Assembly (NCBI RefSeq): GCF_001006785.1
Contig: NZ_CDHO01000002.1
Coordinates: 558,001-622,000, forward strand
Direction of reading: 5' to 3'
DNA from: Hyphomicrobium_B sp001006785
GTDB taxonomy: Bacteria; Pseudomonadota; Alphaproteobacteria; Rhizobiales; Hyphomicrobiaceae
DNA length: 64,000 bases
This document shows positions 16,594 to 24,837 of this stretch, one piece after another (the first letter of the stretch is position 1; every line of letters starts with the position of its first letter). A model generated the notes under the pieces. It made no database searches and had not been told where the DNA came from. It was given only the letters and a program-made list of their open reading frames with translations. The position numbers and the translations under genes are program-made.

Positions 16594-16866
16594 ATGGCCA
16601 TCCGCCGCAACGCGGACCTGCCGCCGCGCCTGCTTCGCACACAGGAAGCCGCGCGCTTTCTCGGCCTGTCCGTCCGCACCCTTGAGAAGCATCGCACATA
16701 CGGCACCGGCCCGACCTATCGCAAGATCGGCGGGCGCGTCCTCTATACCGTCCGCGACCTTGAAGCCTGGAGCGCGGTCGGCACCCGCAAATCCACGCGC
16801 GACAAGAACGCCGGCACGGTTTTTCCCGCGCGTCCGCTCACGCCCAAAGAGCTGGGCGATTGCTGA
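16594..16866 (+). CDS. AlpA/MerR-like HTH protein, candidate recombination directionality factor
   Basis: A 90-residue protein. Residues 10-60 form a winged HTH of the HTH_17 type (LLRTQEAARFLGLSVRTLEKHRTYG...YRKIGGRVLYTVRDLEAW), the fold of excisionases such as RdfS. Its start lies downstream of the 69-nt element, and its stop directly abuts the repA-like gene, so it heads the operon that runs towards the relaxase. In ICEMlSymR7A the equivalent RdfS both drives excision and activates transfer genes. The role here is inferred. Confidence 0.7.
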   Translation: MAIRRNADLPPRLLRTQEAARFLGLSVRTLEKHRTYGTGPTYRKIGGRVLYTVRDLEAWSAVGTRKSTRDKNAGTVFPARPLTPKELGDC

Positions 16867-17946
16867 ATGCTACGCGAGGACGACCATAGCCCCGCGCAGC
16901 CGGCCGACGCCAGCGAACGCAGCCGACTCGACCCCTTCGTGGTCGCGACCGGCGACGCCGCACCGCGCGACCAGCGCGATTTGATGGAGCGGCCGTTCTT
17001 CTCCCTGGCGAAGACGCCGCGCACCAAGCCTATTTTCTACAAGGCCGCCGATGTCGAGGTGCAGGTGTTCGGGATGCCCGAGCACGGCATGGCGACGATA
17101 TGGGACGCCGACGTGCTGATATGGGCGGCCTCGCAGATCGTCGCGGCCGAAAACAACGGCCTCACCACGTCACGCTTCGTCCGCTTCACGCCTTACCATC
17201 TGCTGCGCGCCATCGGGCGGCCGACCGGCAACCATCAATACCTGCTGCTGAAAGCCGCGCTGGCGCGACTGCAATCGACCGTCATCGCCACCACCATCCG
17301 CAACGGCCCGCATTGGCGTCGCCGGCAATTCTCATGGATCAACGAGTGGGAGGAAATGACGACGCGCGCCGGCCGCGTCGAGGGCATGGAATTTGTCTTG
17401 CCCGAATGGTTCTACAACAGCGTCATCGACCGCTCGTTGGTCCTGACCATCGACCCGGCCTATTTCCGGCTGACAGGCGGCATCGAGCGTTGGCTTTACC
17501 GCGTCGCCCGTAAGCACGCCGGCCGCCAGCGCCATGGCTGGCTGTTCGAGTTTGCGCACCTTCATCAGAAATCCGGCAGCCTCGCACGGCTGTCCGATTT
17601 TGCGCTCGACTTGCGCCGCATCGCGGCCCGCCAGCCGCTTCCTGGCTATCGACTCCAGATCGAGCGGGAAGACGGCCGTGAGCTGCTTCGCATCTGCCCG
17701 GTAAACCTGTCCACAGTGCCTGTTGATAACGGTGTGAATGCCATCGGCACATCAGGCGCACGGGGTATCGGCACATCAGGCGCAACCCTATCGGCAGATC
17801 AGGCGCACGAACCCCAGCTAACGCTTTGGCCTGAAACGCGCAATCCGACCGCTAACTTAGAGTCTAACAGAGAATCTAACTTTTCTTCTTTGACGCGCGC
17901 ACACGCGAGGCGTGGTGCCGGTGCCGCCGAGCGAGGCGAACCATGA
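16867..17946 (+). CDS. RepA-like replication initiator protein
   Basis: A 359-residue protein of the replication initiator protein A (RPA) family: RPFFSLAKTPRTKPIFYKAAD, GMATIWDADVLIWAASQ, FTPYHLLRAIGRPTG and FRLTGGIERWLYRVARKHAG are typical stretches. Such proteins may let the excised circle replicate. It starts immediately after the HTH gene. The 3' part carries three 18-bp direct repeats (iteron-like), so the C-terminal 60 residues are repetitive (IGTSGA, IGTSGA, LSADQA) and may be constrained as DNA rather than protein. Confidence 0.8.
   Translation: MLREDDHSPAQPADASERSRLDPFVVATGDAAPRDQRDLMERPFFSLAKTPRTKPIFYKAADVEVQVFGMPEHGMATIWDADVLIWAASQIVAAENNGLTTSRFVRFTPYHLLRAIGRPTGNHQYLLLKAALARLQSTVIATTIRNGPHWRRRQFSWINEWEEMTTRAGRVEGMEFVLPEWFYNSVIDRSLVLTIDPAYFRLTGGIERWLYRVARKHAGRQRHGWLFEFAHLHQKSGSLARLSDFALDLRRIAARQPLPGYRLQIEREDGRELLRICPVNLSTVPVDNGVNAIGTSGARGIGTSGATLSADQAHEPQLTLWPETRNPTANLESNRESNFSSLTRAHARRGAGAAERGEP
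17743..17807 (+). repeat. Three iteron-like direct repeats inside repA
   Basis: Copies at 17743-17760, 17767-17784 and 17790-17807 share ATCGGCACATCAGGCGCA (third copy one change), with 24- and 23-base periodicity, about two helical turns. A DnaA-box-like CTGTCCACA lies just upstream near 17707. They fit initiator binding sites. Confidence 0.6.
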
Positions 17947-18008
17947 CGCCCGCGCTCGACGCGGTGCGCCCGCGCAACCCCCAAGCCATCACCGGAGACG
18001 AACAATGA
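17943..18008 (+). CDS. 21-codon linking ORF (uncertain)
   Basis: An ATG overlapping the repA stop (ATGA) opens a 21-residue frame whose stop overlaps the start of the DUF2840 gene. It sits where related elements often carry parA. It may simply carry ribosomes from repA to the next gene; there is no sign that the peptide itself matters. Confidence 0.25.
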   Translation: MTPALDAVRPRNPQAITGDEQ

Positions 18009-18523
18009 CCCGTCGCGCCCATCGCAGCGCGCACGGCCGTCCGCTGCCGGACGGACCCGCGCCCTTCACCACGCTTGTCGAATTGACTTTCGAGAAACGC
18101 AAGGTCGAGCACTGGATACGCTTCGGCCGCAAGAGCTACGAACAGATCATCGACCGTCGCCGAAGCGTCGTCGGCTTCGCGCCGAACAACATCTTCGCCT
18201 TCGTCCGTTGGGCGGCCGGCGAGCACGGCACGATCATTTCACGCATCGACATCGCGCGGGCCATCGGTCGGGGCGAGCCGTTCCAGACATTGCCCTTCGT
18301 CCGGCCTGGGGGCGACATCCTTTTACGCCTGGACGGCTGGCCGAAAGTGCAGCGCGCACTTGCCGTCATCGACGCCGTGGAGGCGCTGGGACTCGACCCG
18401 GCCGACGTGTCACCGGACTACTGGCGACACGCGCACAACCGCCTAGCCGCCAATCTGGAGCCGAGCGACTACACGCCGGAACGACATGCGGCGTGGATTG
18501 GGCGTCGGAGGATCGACCCGTGA
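18005..18523 (+). CDS. DUF2840 domain protein
   Basis: A 172-residue protein of the DUF2840 family found almost only in alphaproteobacterial conjugative elements, next to the TraF-like peptidase. Stretches such as LTTLVELTFEKRK-like FTTLVELTFEKRK, VEHWIRFGRKSYEQI and FVRWAANEHGT-like RWAAGEHGT are typical. Role unknown. GGAGACG precedes the ATG, and its stop overlaps the next gene's GTG. Confidence 0.8.
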   Translation: MTRRAHRSAHGRPLPDGPAPFTTLVELTFEKRKVEHWIRFGRKSYEQIIDRRRSVVGFAPNNIFAFVRWAAGEHGTIISRIDIARAIGRGEPFQTLPFVRPGGDILLRLDGWPKVQRALAVIDAVEALGLDPADVSPDYWRHAHNRLAANLEPSDYTPERHAAWIGRRRIDP

Positions 18524-19065
18524 CGCGCCGCCGCTATCTCGCCGTCACGGCGCTGGCCGCGATGGGCGTTGCCGTCGCAAGCGCCATCGAGACGCCGACG
18601 AAACTCATTTGGAACGCCACGGCCAGCGCGCCGGTAGGCTTCTACACCGTCGAGCCGGCCGACCGGATCGAGGTGCCCGAGCTGGTCGCGGTCATGCCGC
18701 CCGAACCGCTCGCCGCCTTCATGGTGCAGCGCGGCTATGTCGGACGCGGCGTGCCGCTGTTGAAGCGCGTCGTCGGCCTTCCAGGGCAGTGGGTTTGCCG
18801 CGCCGGCCGCACGATCACGGTTGACGGGATCGAGATGGGCGAGGCGCTGGAGCGCGACCGGATCGGCCGTGAACTGCCTGCCTGGCAGGGCTGCCGCGTC
18901 ATCGCGCCCGGCGAAATCTTCCTCATGAATTGGGATGTCCGCGACAGCCTAGACGGCCGTTACTTCGGACCCATCCCCGCAAGCTCCGTCATCGGCCGAG
19001 CGGTCCCGCTCTGGACCGATGAGGAAGGCGTCGGCCGCTTCGAGTGGCGCGCGCCGACGCACTGA
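18520..19065 (+). CDS. traF: TraF-like S26 signal peptidase
   Basis: A 181-residue protein with one N-terminal membrane segment, then the S26 catalytic serine Ser36 in ASAPVGFY and the catalytic lysine Lys82 in LLKRVVGLPG, and a C-terminal GEIFLMNWDVRDSLDGRYFGPI box. TraF of RP4-type systems cleaves and cyclises the TrbC pilin, and trbC is encoded in this element. The GTG start overlaps the DUF2840 stop by four bases. Confidence 0.85.
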   Translation: MTRRRYLAVTALAAMGVAVASAIETPTKLIWNATASAPVGFYTVEPADRIEVPELVAVMPPEPLAAFMVQRGYVGRGVPLLKRVVGLPGQWVCRAGRTITVDGIEMGEALERDRIGRELPAWQGCRVIAPGEIFLMNWDVRDSLDGRYFGPIPASSVIGRAVPLWTDEEGVGRFEWRAPTH

Positions 19066-19102
19066 CTTCGCGCTTCCCCAACCAATCGCAAGGAGACTTA
19101 CA

Positions 19103-19435
19103 ATGCCCGCCAATATCTTTGAACCCACCGCCAACGGTTACGCCGGCCGCGTCCGGCTGTTCGGCATTGACGAGGCAATCGTGCTCGTCGCCATCGAGCC
19201 GGGCGACGGCGAGAACACGCCGGCCTATCGCATCCACCTTGACGACGAGGACGGCCCCGAGATCGGCGGGGCTTGGAAACGTGTCGGCGAACGCGCGGGG
19301 GATTACATCGCCCTGGAGATCGACAGCCCGCTTTTCCCTGCGCTGTTTCGCCCGGCGCTGTTCCAGGCCGACGACGAGGCACGCACCTTCCGGCTCGCGT
19401 GGAAGCGGCCGAAGGCGCGCGAGGATCGGAGCTAA
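19103..19435 (+). CDS. DUF736 family protein
   Basis: A 110-residue small beta-rich acidic protein of the DUF736 family, a regular member of alphaproteobacterial conjugative element backbones. GYAGRVRLFGIDEAIVLVAIEP, PAYRIHL and GAWKRVGERAGDYIALEIDSP fit the family. The ATG at 19103 has AAGGAGA ten bases upstream. Molecular role unknown. Confidence 0.8.
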   Translation: MPANIFEPTANGYAGRVRLFGIDEAIVLVAIEPGDGENTPAYRIHLDDEDGPEIGGAWKRVGERAGDYIALEIDSPLFPALFRPALFQADDEARTFRLAWKRPKAREDRS

Positions 19436-20341
19436 TTGGTGCGCGTTCCGATCATCCCTTTGTTCGCGGGAACGCACTCGCATCCCTTCGTCCCGCTCGG
19501 CGACAAGACGGCCGGCGCGCGCAGCGAAGGTCAAGGGCGGCCACCGGCCGGCGCTTTGCGCGCACCCTTTACCGTAGCGAGCACGCTGGCAGGCTGGCGT
19601 CATAGCGGCGACAGGAAGCCATGGCGCTATGCCGTCCTGTTGCTGGCCGGCGCACTATCAGTCAGCGCCGGATCGGGCGTCGCGGTCGCGCAATCCGCGT
19701 CGGTCGTGCGCCCGGTTGCCGTCGATCCCTATGCCGCGCACATCACCGAGGCGTCGCAGCGGTTCGGCATCCCCGAACACTGGATTCGCGCCGTCCTGCG
19801 CGCCGAGAGCGCGGGCGACGTGCGCGCGATTTCGTCGGCCGGCGCGATGGGATTGATGCAGGTTATGCCCGACACCTGGGCGGGCCTGCGTGCCCGTCAC
19901 CGGCTCGGCCGCGATCCCTATCAGCCCCGCGACAACATCCTCGCAGGCACGGCCTATCTGCGCGAGATGTGGGATCGCTACGGCAATGTCGGCGCGATGC
20001 TCGCGGCCTACAATGCCGGCCCCGGCCGCTACGACGAGCACCGTTCGACCGGCCGTCCGCTACCGGCCGAGACACGCGCCTATGTCGCCGCGCTCGCGCC
20101 GATCCTTGGCGGTGCGGCTGCATCGGAAGCGCCGTCATCGGCACCGCCACCGCCGCCCGACTGGCGCGACGCACCGCTCTTTATCATGCGGCCGAATGAC
20201 AGCCGGGCAATCGCCGCGCAGCCGTCCGACGCGCAATCCGGCGACGCTCGCGCGACCGTTCCGGTGCGCGATCCCGCCGCTATGGAACCGCAAGACGGCA
20301 GCATTTTTGTAGCCCGCGCGAGCGTCGGAGATACGCCATGA
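19436..20341 (+). CDS. Lytic transglycosylase, conjugative type
   Basis: About 301 residues. A long N-terminal arm leads to one hydrophobic segment (residues about 62-83). The SLT domain follows (residues 95-220) with the catalytic glutamate in VLRAESAGDVRAISSAGAMGLMQVMP and the GTAYLREM and AYNAGPG motifs. It opens peptidoglycan for the mating pore, like VirB1/TrbN. The start is TTG 19436 or GTG 19439, directly after the DUF736 stop. The C-terminus is Pro/Ala-rich and probably unstructured. Confidence 0.87.
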   Translation: MVRVPIIPLFAGTHSHPFVPLGDKTAGARSEGQGRPPAGALRAPFTVASTLAGWRHSGDRKPWRYAVLLLAGALSVSAGSGVAVAQSASVVRPVAVDPYAAHITEASQRFGIPEHWIRAVLRAESAGDVRAISSAGAMGLMQVMPDTWAGLRARHRLGRDPYQPRDNILAGTAYLREMWDRYGNVGAMLAAYNAGPGRYDEHRSTGRPLPAETRAYVAALAPILGGAAASEAPSSAPPPPPDWRDAPLFIMRPNDSRAIAAQPSDAQSGDARATVPVRDPAAMEPQDGSIFVARASVGDTP

Positions 20342-20658
20342 AGGTGGCATTCCCGCGCTCGGCGGCGGACGATCCGGTGTGCAGTCAGGCGGGTTCGCGT
20401 CTGGCAGCATACCGGGCCGGAGAGGCAGAGAAGGACGAAAGAGCGGAGGGCAAGATAAAGGAAACCGGCACTAGGTCGGCCGGATTTCTGAAATTGTTGT
20501 TGTCTGCACACTGGTTAGGGGAGCCGCGAGCGGCACCATGCTTTTTAATCCCGCGTGCCGCGATGTTGCGCAAAGCCTTGGCTTTGCTGGGTTTCGACCG
20601 GCACCATGACCGCCGAGTGCCCGATTTCCTTGGATTTTGGCCGGAGGCGCGTCCATGA
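20338..20658 (+). CDS. Doubtful ORF over the relaxase upstream region
   Basis: A 106-residue frame overlapping the transglycosylase stop (ATGA) and the relaxase start. Composition is uneven and no domain is recognised. The DNA beneath is rich in inverted repeats, so this may be a non-coding oriT region that happens to be open. Confidence 0.25.
   Translation: MKVAFPRSAADDPVCSQAGSRLAAYRAGEAEKDERAEGKIKETGTRSAGFLKLLLSAHWLGEPRAAPCFLIPRAAMLRKALALLGFDRHHDRRVPDFLGFWPEARP
20455..20640. other. Candidate origin of transfer (oriT)
   Basis: Directly upstream of the relaxase gene. It contains a perfect 8-bp inverted repeat with a 2-base loop (GCAAAGCC/GGCTTTGC, 20570-20587), a smaller GCCGC/GCGGC dyad near 20523-20534, and a CGGCACCATG direct repeat (near 20531 and 20597). 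Dyads beside the relaxase gene are typical of nic regions. The nick site itself is not recognised. Confidence 0.4.
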
Positions 20659-22706
20659 GCGCCGACGACGAAACCCGCTTCCGCCCGAAGCCCGGTCGCA
20701 TCCGATCCGACGCGCCGAAGGGCGGCAAGACCAAGAGCTTTCTCACGCAGGCGAAGAAGATCGCGCGGCAGCACAGCACCACGTCATCCAGATCGTCGCC
20801 GCGCCCAGGCAAGACCCCGACCGCCAAGGGCGGCAAGGGCGCGCGTTCGTCAGGAGGACCGGGCGTCCGGCGCGGACGCGGCGCGGCCTTCGTGCGCGCT
20901 CGCACCCTGTCGGGCGGCTGGCGTCACAGCGCGCCCGGAATGCGCCGCGTCGTCGTCAAGACCCGCTACGTCAAGGAGGCGGGCAGGAACGGAAGGGCGG
21001 CCGCCCATCTGCGCTACATCCAGCGCGACGGCACATCGCGCGACGGCGAGCGCGGGCAGCTCTATTCGGCGACCGAGGACCGCGCCGATGGCGCTGCATT
21101 CCTTGAGCGCGGCCAGGAGGATCGCCACCAATTCAGATTCATCGTCTCGCCGGAGGACGGCGCGGACCTGTCGGACCTGACAGCCTATACCCGCGACCTC
21201 ATGCGCCAGATGGAAGCCGACCTTGGCACGAAACTGGATTGGGTTGCGGTCAATCACCACAACACCGGCCATCCCCATGTGCATGTCATCGTGCGCGGCA
21301 AGGACGACCTGGGCGAGAACCTTGTCATCAACGGCGACTATCTCGCCAACGGCATACGCGAGCGGGCAAGCGAATTGACCACGCTGGAGCTTGGCCCCGT
21401 CTCCGAGATCGAGCAGACCCGTAAGCTGTCGGCCGAGATCGACCAGGACCGTTTCACCCGCATCGACCGGGCGATGGTCGAGGAAGCCGACGACAGGTTC
21501 CTCGACCTTCGCCAAGAGCCGGCCGAGCCGCGCCGCCAGTTCAATCGCGCCCTGCGCCTGCGCCGTCTCGCCAAGCTAGACAAGATGGGGTTGGCGACCG
21601 AGCACGCGCCGGGCGTTTGGGAAATGAGCGAGCGCATGGAGCCGACCTTGCGCGAGATGGGCGAGCGCGGCGACATCATCCGCAACATGCACAAGGCGTT
21701 GAAGGCCGATGGCCTGGAGCGCGACCCGCTGACCTTCCAAGTCCATGACGGGCCGCCCGAAAAGCCCATCGTCGGCCGCGTCGTCGATAAGTATCTGTCC
21801 GACGAGCTGGGCGAGAACCTGACCGTCGTGGTGGACGGGATCGACGGCCGGACCCACCATGTCGCCGGCATCGACCCGGCCCGCGTTGAGGACGCGCGGA
21901 TAGGCAGCGTCGTCGAGATCGGCCCGGCCGAAACGGCAAGCCGTCCGTCCGACCGGACCATTGCCGCCATCGCCGAGGATGGCGTCTATCGGCCGAGCCG
22001 CCATCTGGAACAGGCGAAGTTCGAGGGCCGCGTTCCGGGCGGCGACTATGAGGGATATGTCGATGCTCATGTGCGCCGGCTGGAGGCATTGCGCCGGGCC
22101 GGCATTGTCGCGCGGATCGACGCCGACCAATGGCGCATCCCCGAGGATTTCGAGAGCCGCGCCACTGCCTACGACGCCGGCCGCAACCGGCAAGCCAGCG
22201 TTCGCGTCCTTTCGGTGCTCGACCTTGAAAAGCAGATCGGCGCGGACGGCGCGACCTGGCTCGACCGGCGCTTGGTTACGCCCGACGCAACCGACCTTGC
22301 ATCGGCCGGCTTCGGCCAGCAGGTGCGCGAGGCGATGGACCAGCGCCGCGAGCATCACGTCGAGCATGGCGACGCCACGCGCAGCCGGGACGGCCGAATC
22401 TTCTATCGGCGCAATCTTCTCGCGACGCTGCGCGAGCGCGAGGTTGCCAGCTTCGGCACGGCGATGGCGGCGAACAAGTCGCTGCCGTTCCGCGCCGTCG
22501 CCGATGGCGAAACCGTCAGCGGCAAGTTCACTGGCACCGTGCAGCTAACCAGCGGCAAGTTCGCCATCGTCGAGAAAGCGCACGAGTTTACCCTTGTCCC
22601 ATGGCGACCTGTCATCGACCGCCAGCTCGGCCGTGAAATCGCGGGCGTCGTGCAGGGCGGTTCGGTGTCGTGGCAATTGGGCCGGCAGAAGGGTTTGGGG
22701 CTGTAG
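20655..22706 (+). CDS. VirD2-type relaxase (DUF3363)
   Basis: About 683 residues. After a basic, disordered N-terminus comes the relaxase domain: VVVKTRYVKEAGRNGRAAAHLRYIQ (motif I area, Tyr nucleophile likely here), HQFRFIVSPEDGADL, and the metal-binding histidines in NHHNTGHPHVHVIVRG (motif III). The C-terminal half matches DUF3363. It nicks oriT and pilots the strand. GGCCGGAGG lies upstream of ATG 20655. It ends the first transfer operon; cargo follows. Confidence 0.88.
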   Translation: MSADDETRFRPKPGRIRSDAPKGGKTKSFLTQAKKIARQHSTTSSRSSPRPGKTPTAKGGKGARSSGGPGVRRGRGAAFVRARTLSGGWRHSAPGMRRVVVKTRYVKEAGRNGRAAAHLRYIQRDGTSRDGERGQLYSATEDRADGAAFLERGQEDRHQFRFIVSPEDGADLSDLTAYTRDLMRQMEADLGTKLDWVAVNHHNTGHPHVHVIVRGKDDLGENLVINGDYLANGIRERASELTTLELGPVSEIEQTRKLSAEIDQDRFTRIDRAMVEEADDRFLDLRQEPAEPRRQFNRALRLRRLAKLDKMGLATEHAPGVWEMSERMEPTLREMGERGDIIRNMHKALKADGLERDPLTFQVHDGPPEKPIVGRVVDKYLSDELGENLTVVVDGIDGRTHHVAGIDPARVEDARIGSVVEIGPAETASRPSDRTIAAIAEDGVYRPSRHLEQAKFEGRVPGGDYEGYVDAHVRRLEALRRAGIVARIDADQWRIPEDFESRATAYDAGRNRQASVRVLSVLDLEKQIGADGATWLDRRLVTPDATDLASAGFGQQVREAMDQRREHHVEHGDATRSRDGRIFYRRNLLATLREREVASFGTAMAANKSLPFRAVADGETVSGKFTGTVQLTSGKFAIVEKAHEFTLVPWRPVIDRQLGREIAGVVQGGSVSWQLGRQKGLGL

Positions 22707-22749
22707 CGCTGTCCAACCGAGGCGCTGGCAACGCAGGAACCGGATAGGC

Positions 22750-22773
22750 ACTAAATCATATGATTGATTTAGT
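22750..22773. promoter_or_regulatory. TetR-type operator over the hydrolase promoter
   Basis: Perfect 9-bp arms ACTAAATCA and TGATTTAGT with a 6-base spacer. The same palindrome recurs at 24025-24048. A -35 box TTGATT (22764-22769) lies inside the right arm and a -10 box TAGACT (22787-22792) follows at 17 bases. A bound repressor would block polymerase. Confidence 0.75.
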
Positions 22774-22860
22774 TTTTACGTCACGCTAGACTGATTGTTG
22801 GACGCTGGCAGGAAGCGCCTGGCTTGTCCCTCTCATTGACCTTTGTGCGGAACCAGAACG

Positions 22861-23991
22861 ATGCCACGAGCACGAGCGGCTTTCATCCCGTTGGTTCTGG
22901 TCCTCGCGACTGCGCTTGCAGGGTGCGCAGCGCGGCCCGGACCAGAGACGCTTGATCCCGCTGGCCGGCGCGCAGCAGGGAACACTAGCAGCATCACGGT
23001 CCTCACGGCGACAGATCGTTCTTCGACAGATTTGGTGCGCCCCGTCTTAGGAAGCGGGCGCGGCATCCTGCGCTACGAACAGTTCACAATGCAGGCGGCA
23101 TCAGCGGACGGCGGCAGAGCGGGCGCGGTTGTCAACGCTCGCAGCAGCGATCCCTCAAAAGACTTTATCACAGTCGGACGGCGCGAACTCGATGAAAAAG
23201 CGTTCGAGGATAGCGTCAACCGTATGCAGAAAGATGCTGGCGGCACGGTCGCGGTGTTCGTCCATGGCTATAACTACAGTTATCAGGAGGCGGTTTTCCG
23301 CCTTGCGCAGTTGAGCGCCGAGGTCGATGGGCGAGTTGTGCCAATCCTCTTTTCTTGGCCTTCGCAGGCCAGCGTTAGAGGCTACGTCGCCGACCGGGAC
23401 TCCGCCACCTATGCGCGGGACGATCTAGTTCATTTGCTCGCCACGTTGAGCCGTTCACGCACAGAGCGGCGCGTGATCATGATCGGCCATAGCTTGGGCG
23501 CATGGCTGGTCATGGAAGCGCTTCGACAGCTTCGCCTCCAGGGACGGGACGGTGTTATCTCTCGCCTACAGGTCGGGCTTGCCGCCCCTGATATTGATGT
23601 GGATGTCTTCCGCACACAGGCTGCTTTGGTCGGCCGACTGTCACCGCCGCTAACTGTCCTTGTATCCGAAGACGACCGGGCACTTGCCGCGTCGAGTCGG
23701 CTTGCCAATGGCAGGCCCCGCCTTGGTGCGGCCCGCGTCGATGACCCGGAGATACAGGAGATTTCTCGCCGGGGTGGCATACGGATCATCGACATCACGA
23801 CCCTACCAGCAGGCAATGCCTTCAACCATGACCGCTTCGCCACCTTCGCGGCACGCTATTTCGCGGCTGCCCAAGATGGTCATGTTGCTAGCGGCGTCCG
23901 ACAGGCTGGCGTCTATCTGCTCGACACCACAGGCCGCCTCCTGTCAGGGCCGTTCAACCAGACGGCGCGAATTATCGCTGGATCGCAATGA
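22861..23991 (+). CDS. Alpha/beta hydrolase lipoprotein (DUF900-like)
   Basis: About 376 residues. A lipoprotein signal with lipobox LAGC (Cys near residue 22) predicts envelope anchoring. The hydrolase core has the oxyanion stretch VAVFVHGYNYSYQEAVFRLAQL and the nucleophile elbow GHSLG (IGHSLGAWLVMEAL); a His near the C-terminus (FNHDRF) may complete the triad. This matches the DUF900/YjfP-like esterase group. It shares an operator with the TetR-efflux operon and so is probably co-induced with the pump. Substrate unknown. Confidence 0.75.
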   Translation: MPRARAAFIPLVLVLATALAGCAARPGPETLDPAGRRAAGNTSSITVLTATDRSSTDLVRPVLGSGRGILRYEQFTMQAASADGGRAGAVVNARSSDPSKDFITVGRRELDEKAFEDSVNRMQKDAGGTVAVFVHGYNYSYQEAVFRLAQLSAEVDGRVVPILFSWPSQASVRGYVADRDSATYARDDLVHLLATLSRSRTERRVIMIGHSLGAWLVMEALRQLRLQGRDGVISRLQVGLAAPDIDVDVFRTQAALVGRLSPPLTVLVSEDDRALAASSRLANGRPRLGAARVDDPEIQEISRRGGIRIIDITTLPAGNAFNHDRFATFAARYFAAAQDGHVASGVRQAGVYLLDTTGRLLSGPFNQTARIIAGSQ

Positions 23992-24024
23992 CAGTTCTCG
24001 CAGCCGTCTATCCATCAAGCCTTA

Positions 24025-24048
24025 ACTAAATCAGATGATTGATTTAGT
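24025..24048. promoter_or_regulatory. TetR-type operator over the regulator-efflux promoter
   Basis: Same 9-bp arms as at 22750 with spacer GATGAT. A -35 box TTGATT (24039-24044) lies in the right arm, 17 bases from a -10 box TAGGTT (24062-24067). CACGCTAG follows both operators. This implies autoregulation by the TetR protein encoded next. Confidence 0.75.
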
Positions 24049-24150
24049 CTCTGGTCCACGCTAGGTTTGATCGTGGGATGGAGCCGACTCGCCGCGAGGG
24101 AGCGCAGGGCGGCTTTCGGTTCCCAAGATGAAGGATGGAGCACGGGCGTC

Positions 24151-24837
24151 ATGTCGGGACGAAAGATCGAACGCGGCGATCAAACTCGCGAGAAGCTGCT
24201 TATCGCAGCCGTGGATGTTTTCGGGCGTGTCGGTTTCGACGGCGCGACGACCCGGATGCTTTGCGAGAAGGCCGGGGCAAACCAGCAGGCAATCGCCTAC
24301 TACTTCGGGAACAAGGAGGGCCTTTACCTCGCTGCGGCCACCTCCATCGGGGATGGCATCAAGGATCATATCGCCCCGCTGCGAAGCCTCGTCTTTGCCC
24401 GTGTCGAAGAAGCGCGCTCGGGAACGCCGCTTGGCACGGATGAGGCACGCCGCCTGCTGACCGAGATCATTCAGCGGATGGCGGCGCTATTCGTGAGCAG
24501 CCGTTCCGAGCCTTGGGCGCGCTTCATTATCCGCGAGCAGATGCAGCCGACTACGGCCTTTCGTTGCCTCTACGACGACTTGATGGGACCGCTGCTCAAT
24601 ATATGTGACCATCTAATTGGAACCTTGCTCGACGAAGACTCTGCTTCCGAGCATGTGCGCCTCAGAACCCTCGCATTGGTTGGAAGCGTCCTCATGTTCA
24701 GGGTGGGGCGCGCTTCGGTCCTCGCCGCGCTCGATTGGGAGACGATAGACGACAAGGGCCTCGCAGCCATTGAGGCTTTGGTGGTTGAACTCGTCGGGTC
24801 CATTGCGCCTGCCTCCCCGAATGTGGGGGGCGCATAG
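24151..24837 (+). CDS. CecR-like TetR-family regulator
   Basis: About 228 residues. The TetR HTH is at residues 10-55 (TREKLLIAAVDVFGRVGFDGATTRMLCEKAGANQQAIAYYFGNKEGLY is the stretch, shown here split across strands of text only for position). The C-terminal domain (RFIIREQMQPTTAF, LLNICDHLIGTLL) fits DUF1956, as in E. coli CecR (YbiH). CecR controls ybhGFSR in E. coli, and the same gene order follows here. ATG 24151 has ATGGAG upstream and lies after the predicted promoter; the longer ORF would begin inside the -10 box. Confidence 0.85.
   Translation: MSGRKIERGDQTREKLLIAAVDVFGRVGFDGATTRMLCEKAGANQQAIAYYFGNKEGLYLAAATSIGDGIKDHIAPLRSLVFARVEEARSGTPLGTDEARRLLTEIIQRMAALFVSSRSEPWARFIIREQMQPTTAFRCLYDDLMGPLLNICDHLIGTLLDEDSASEHVRLRTLALVGSVLMFRVGRASVLAALDWETIDDKGLAAIEALVVELVGSIAPASPNVGGA

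Noticed and set aside
17743..17807. Possible CRISPR array
   Set aside because: Only three repeats with spacers of five or six bases; spacing fits iterons, and no cas genes are present.
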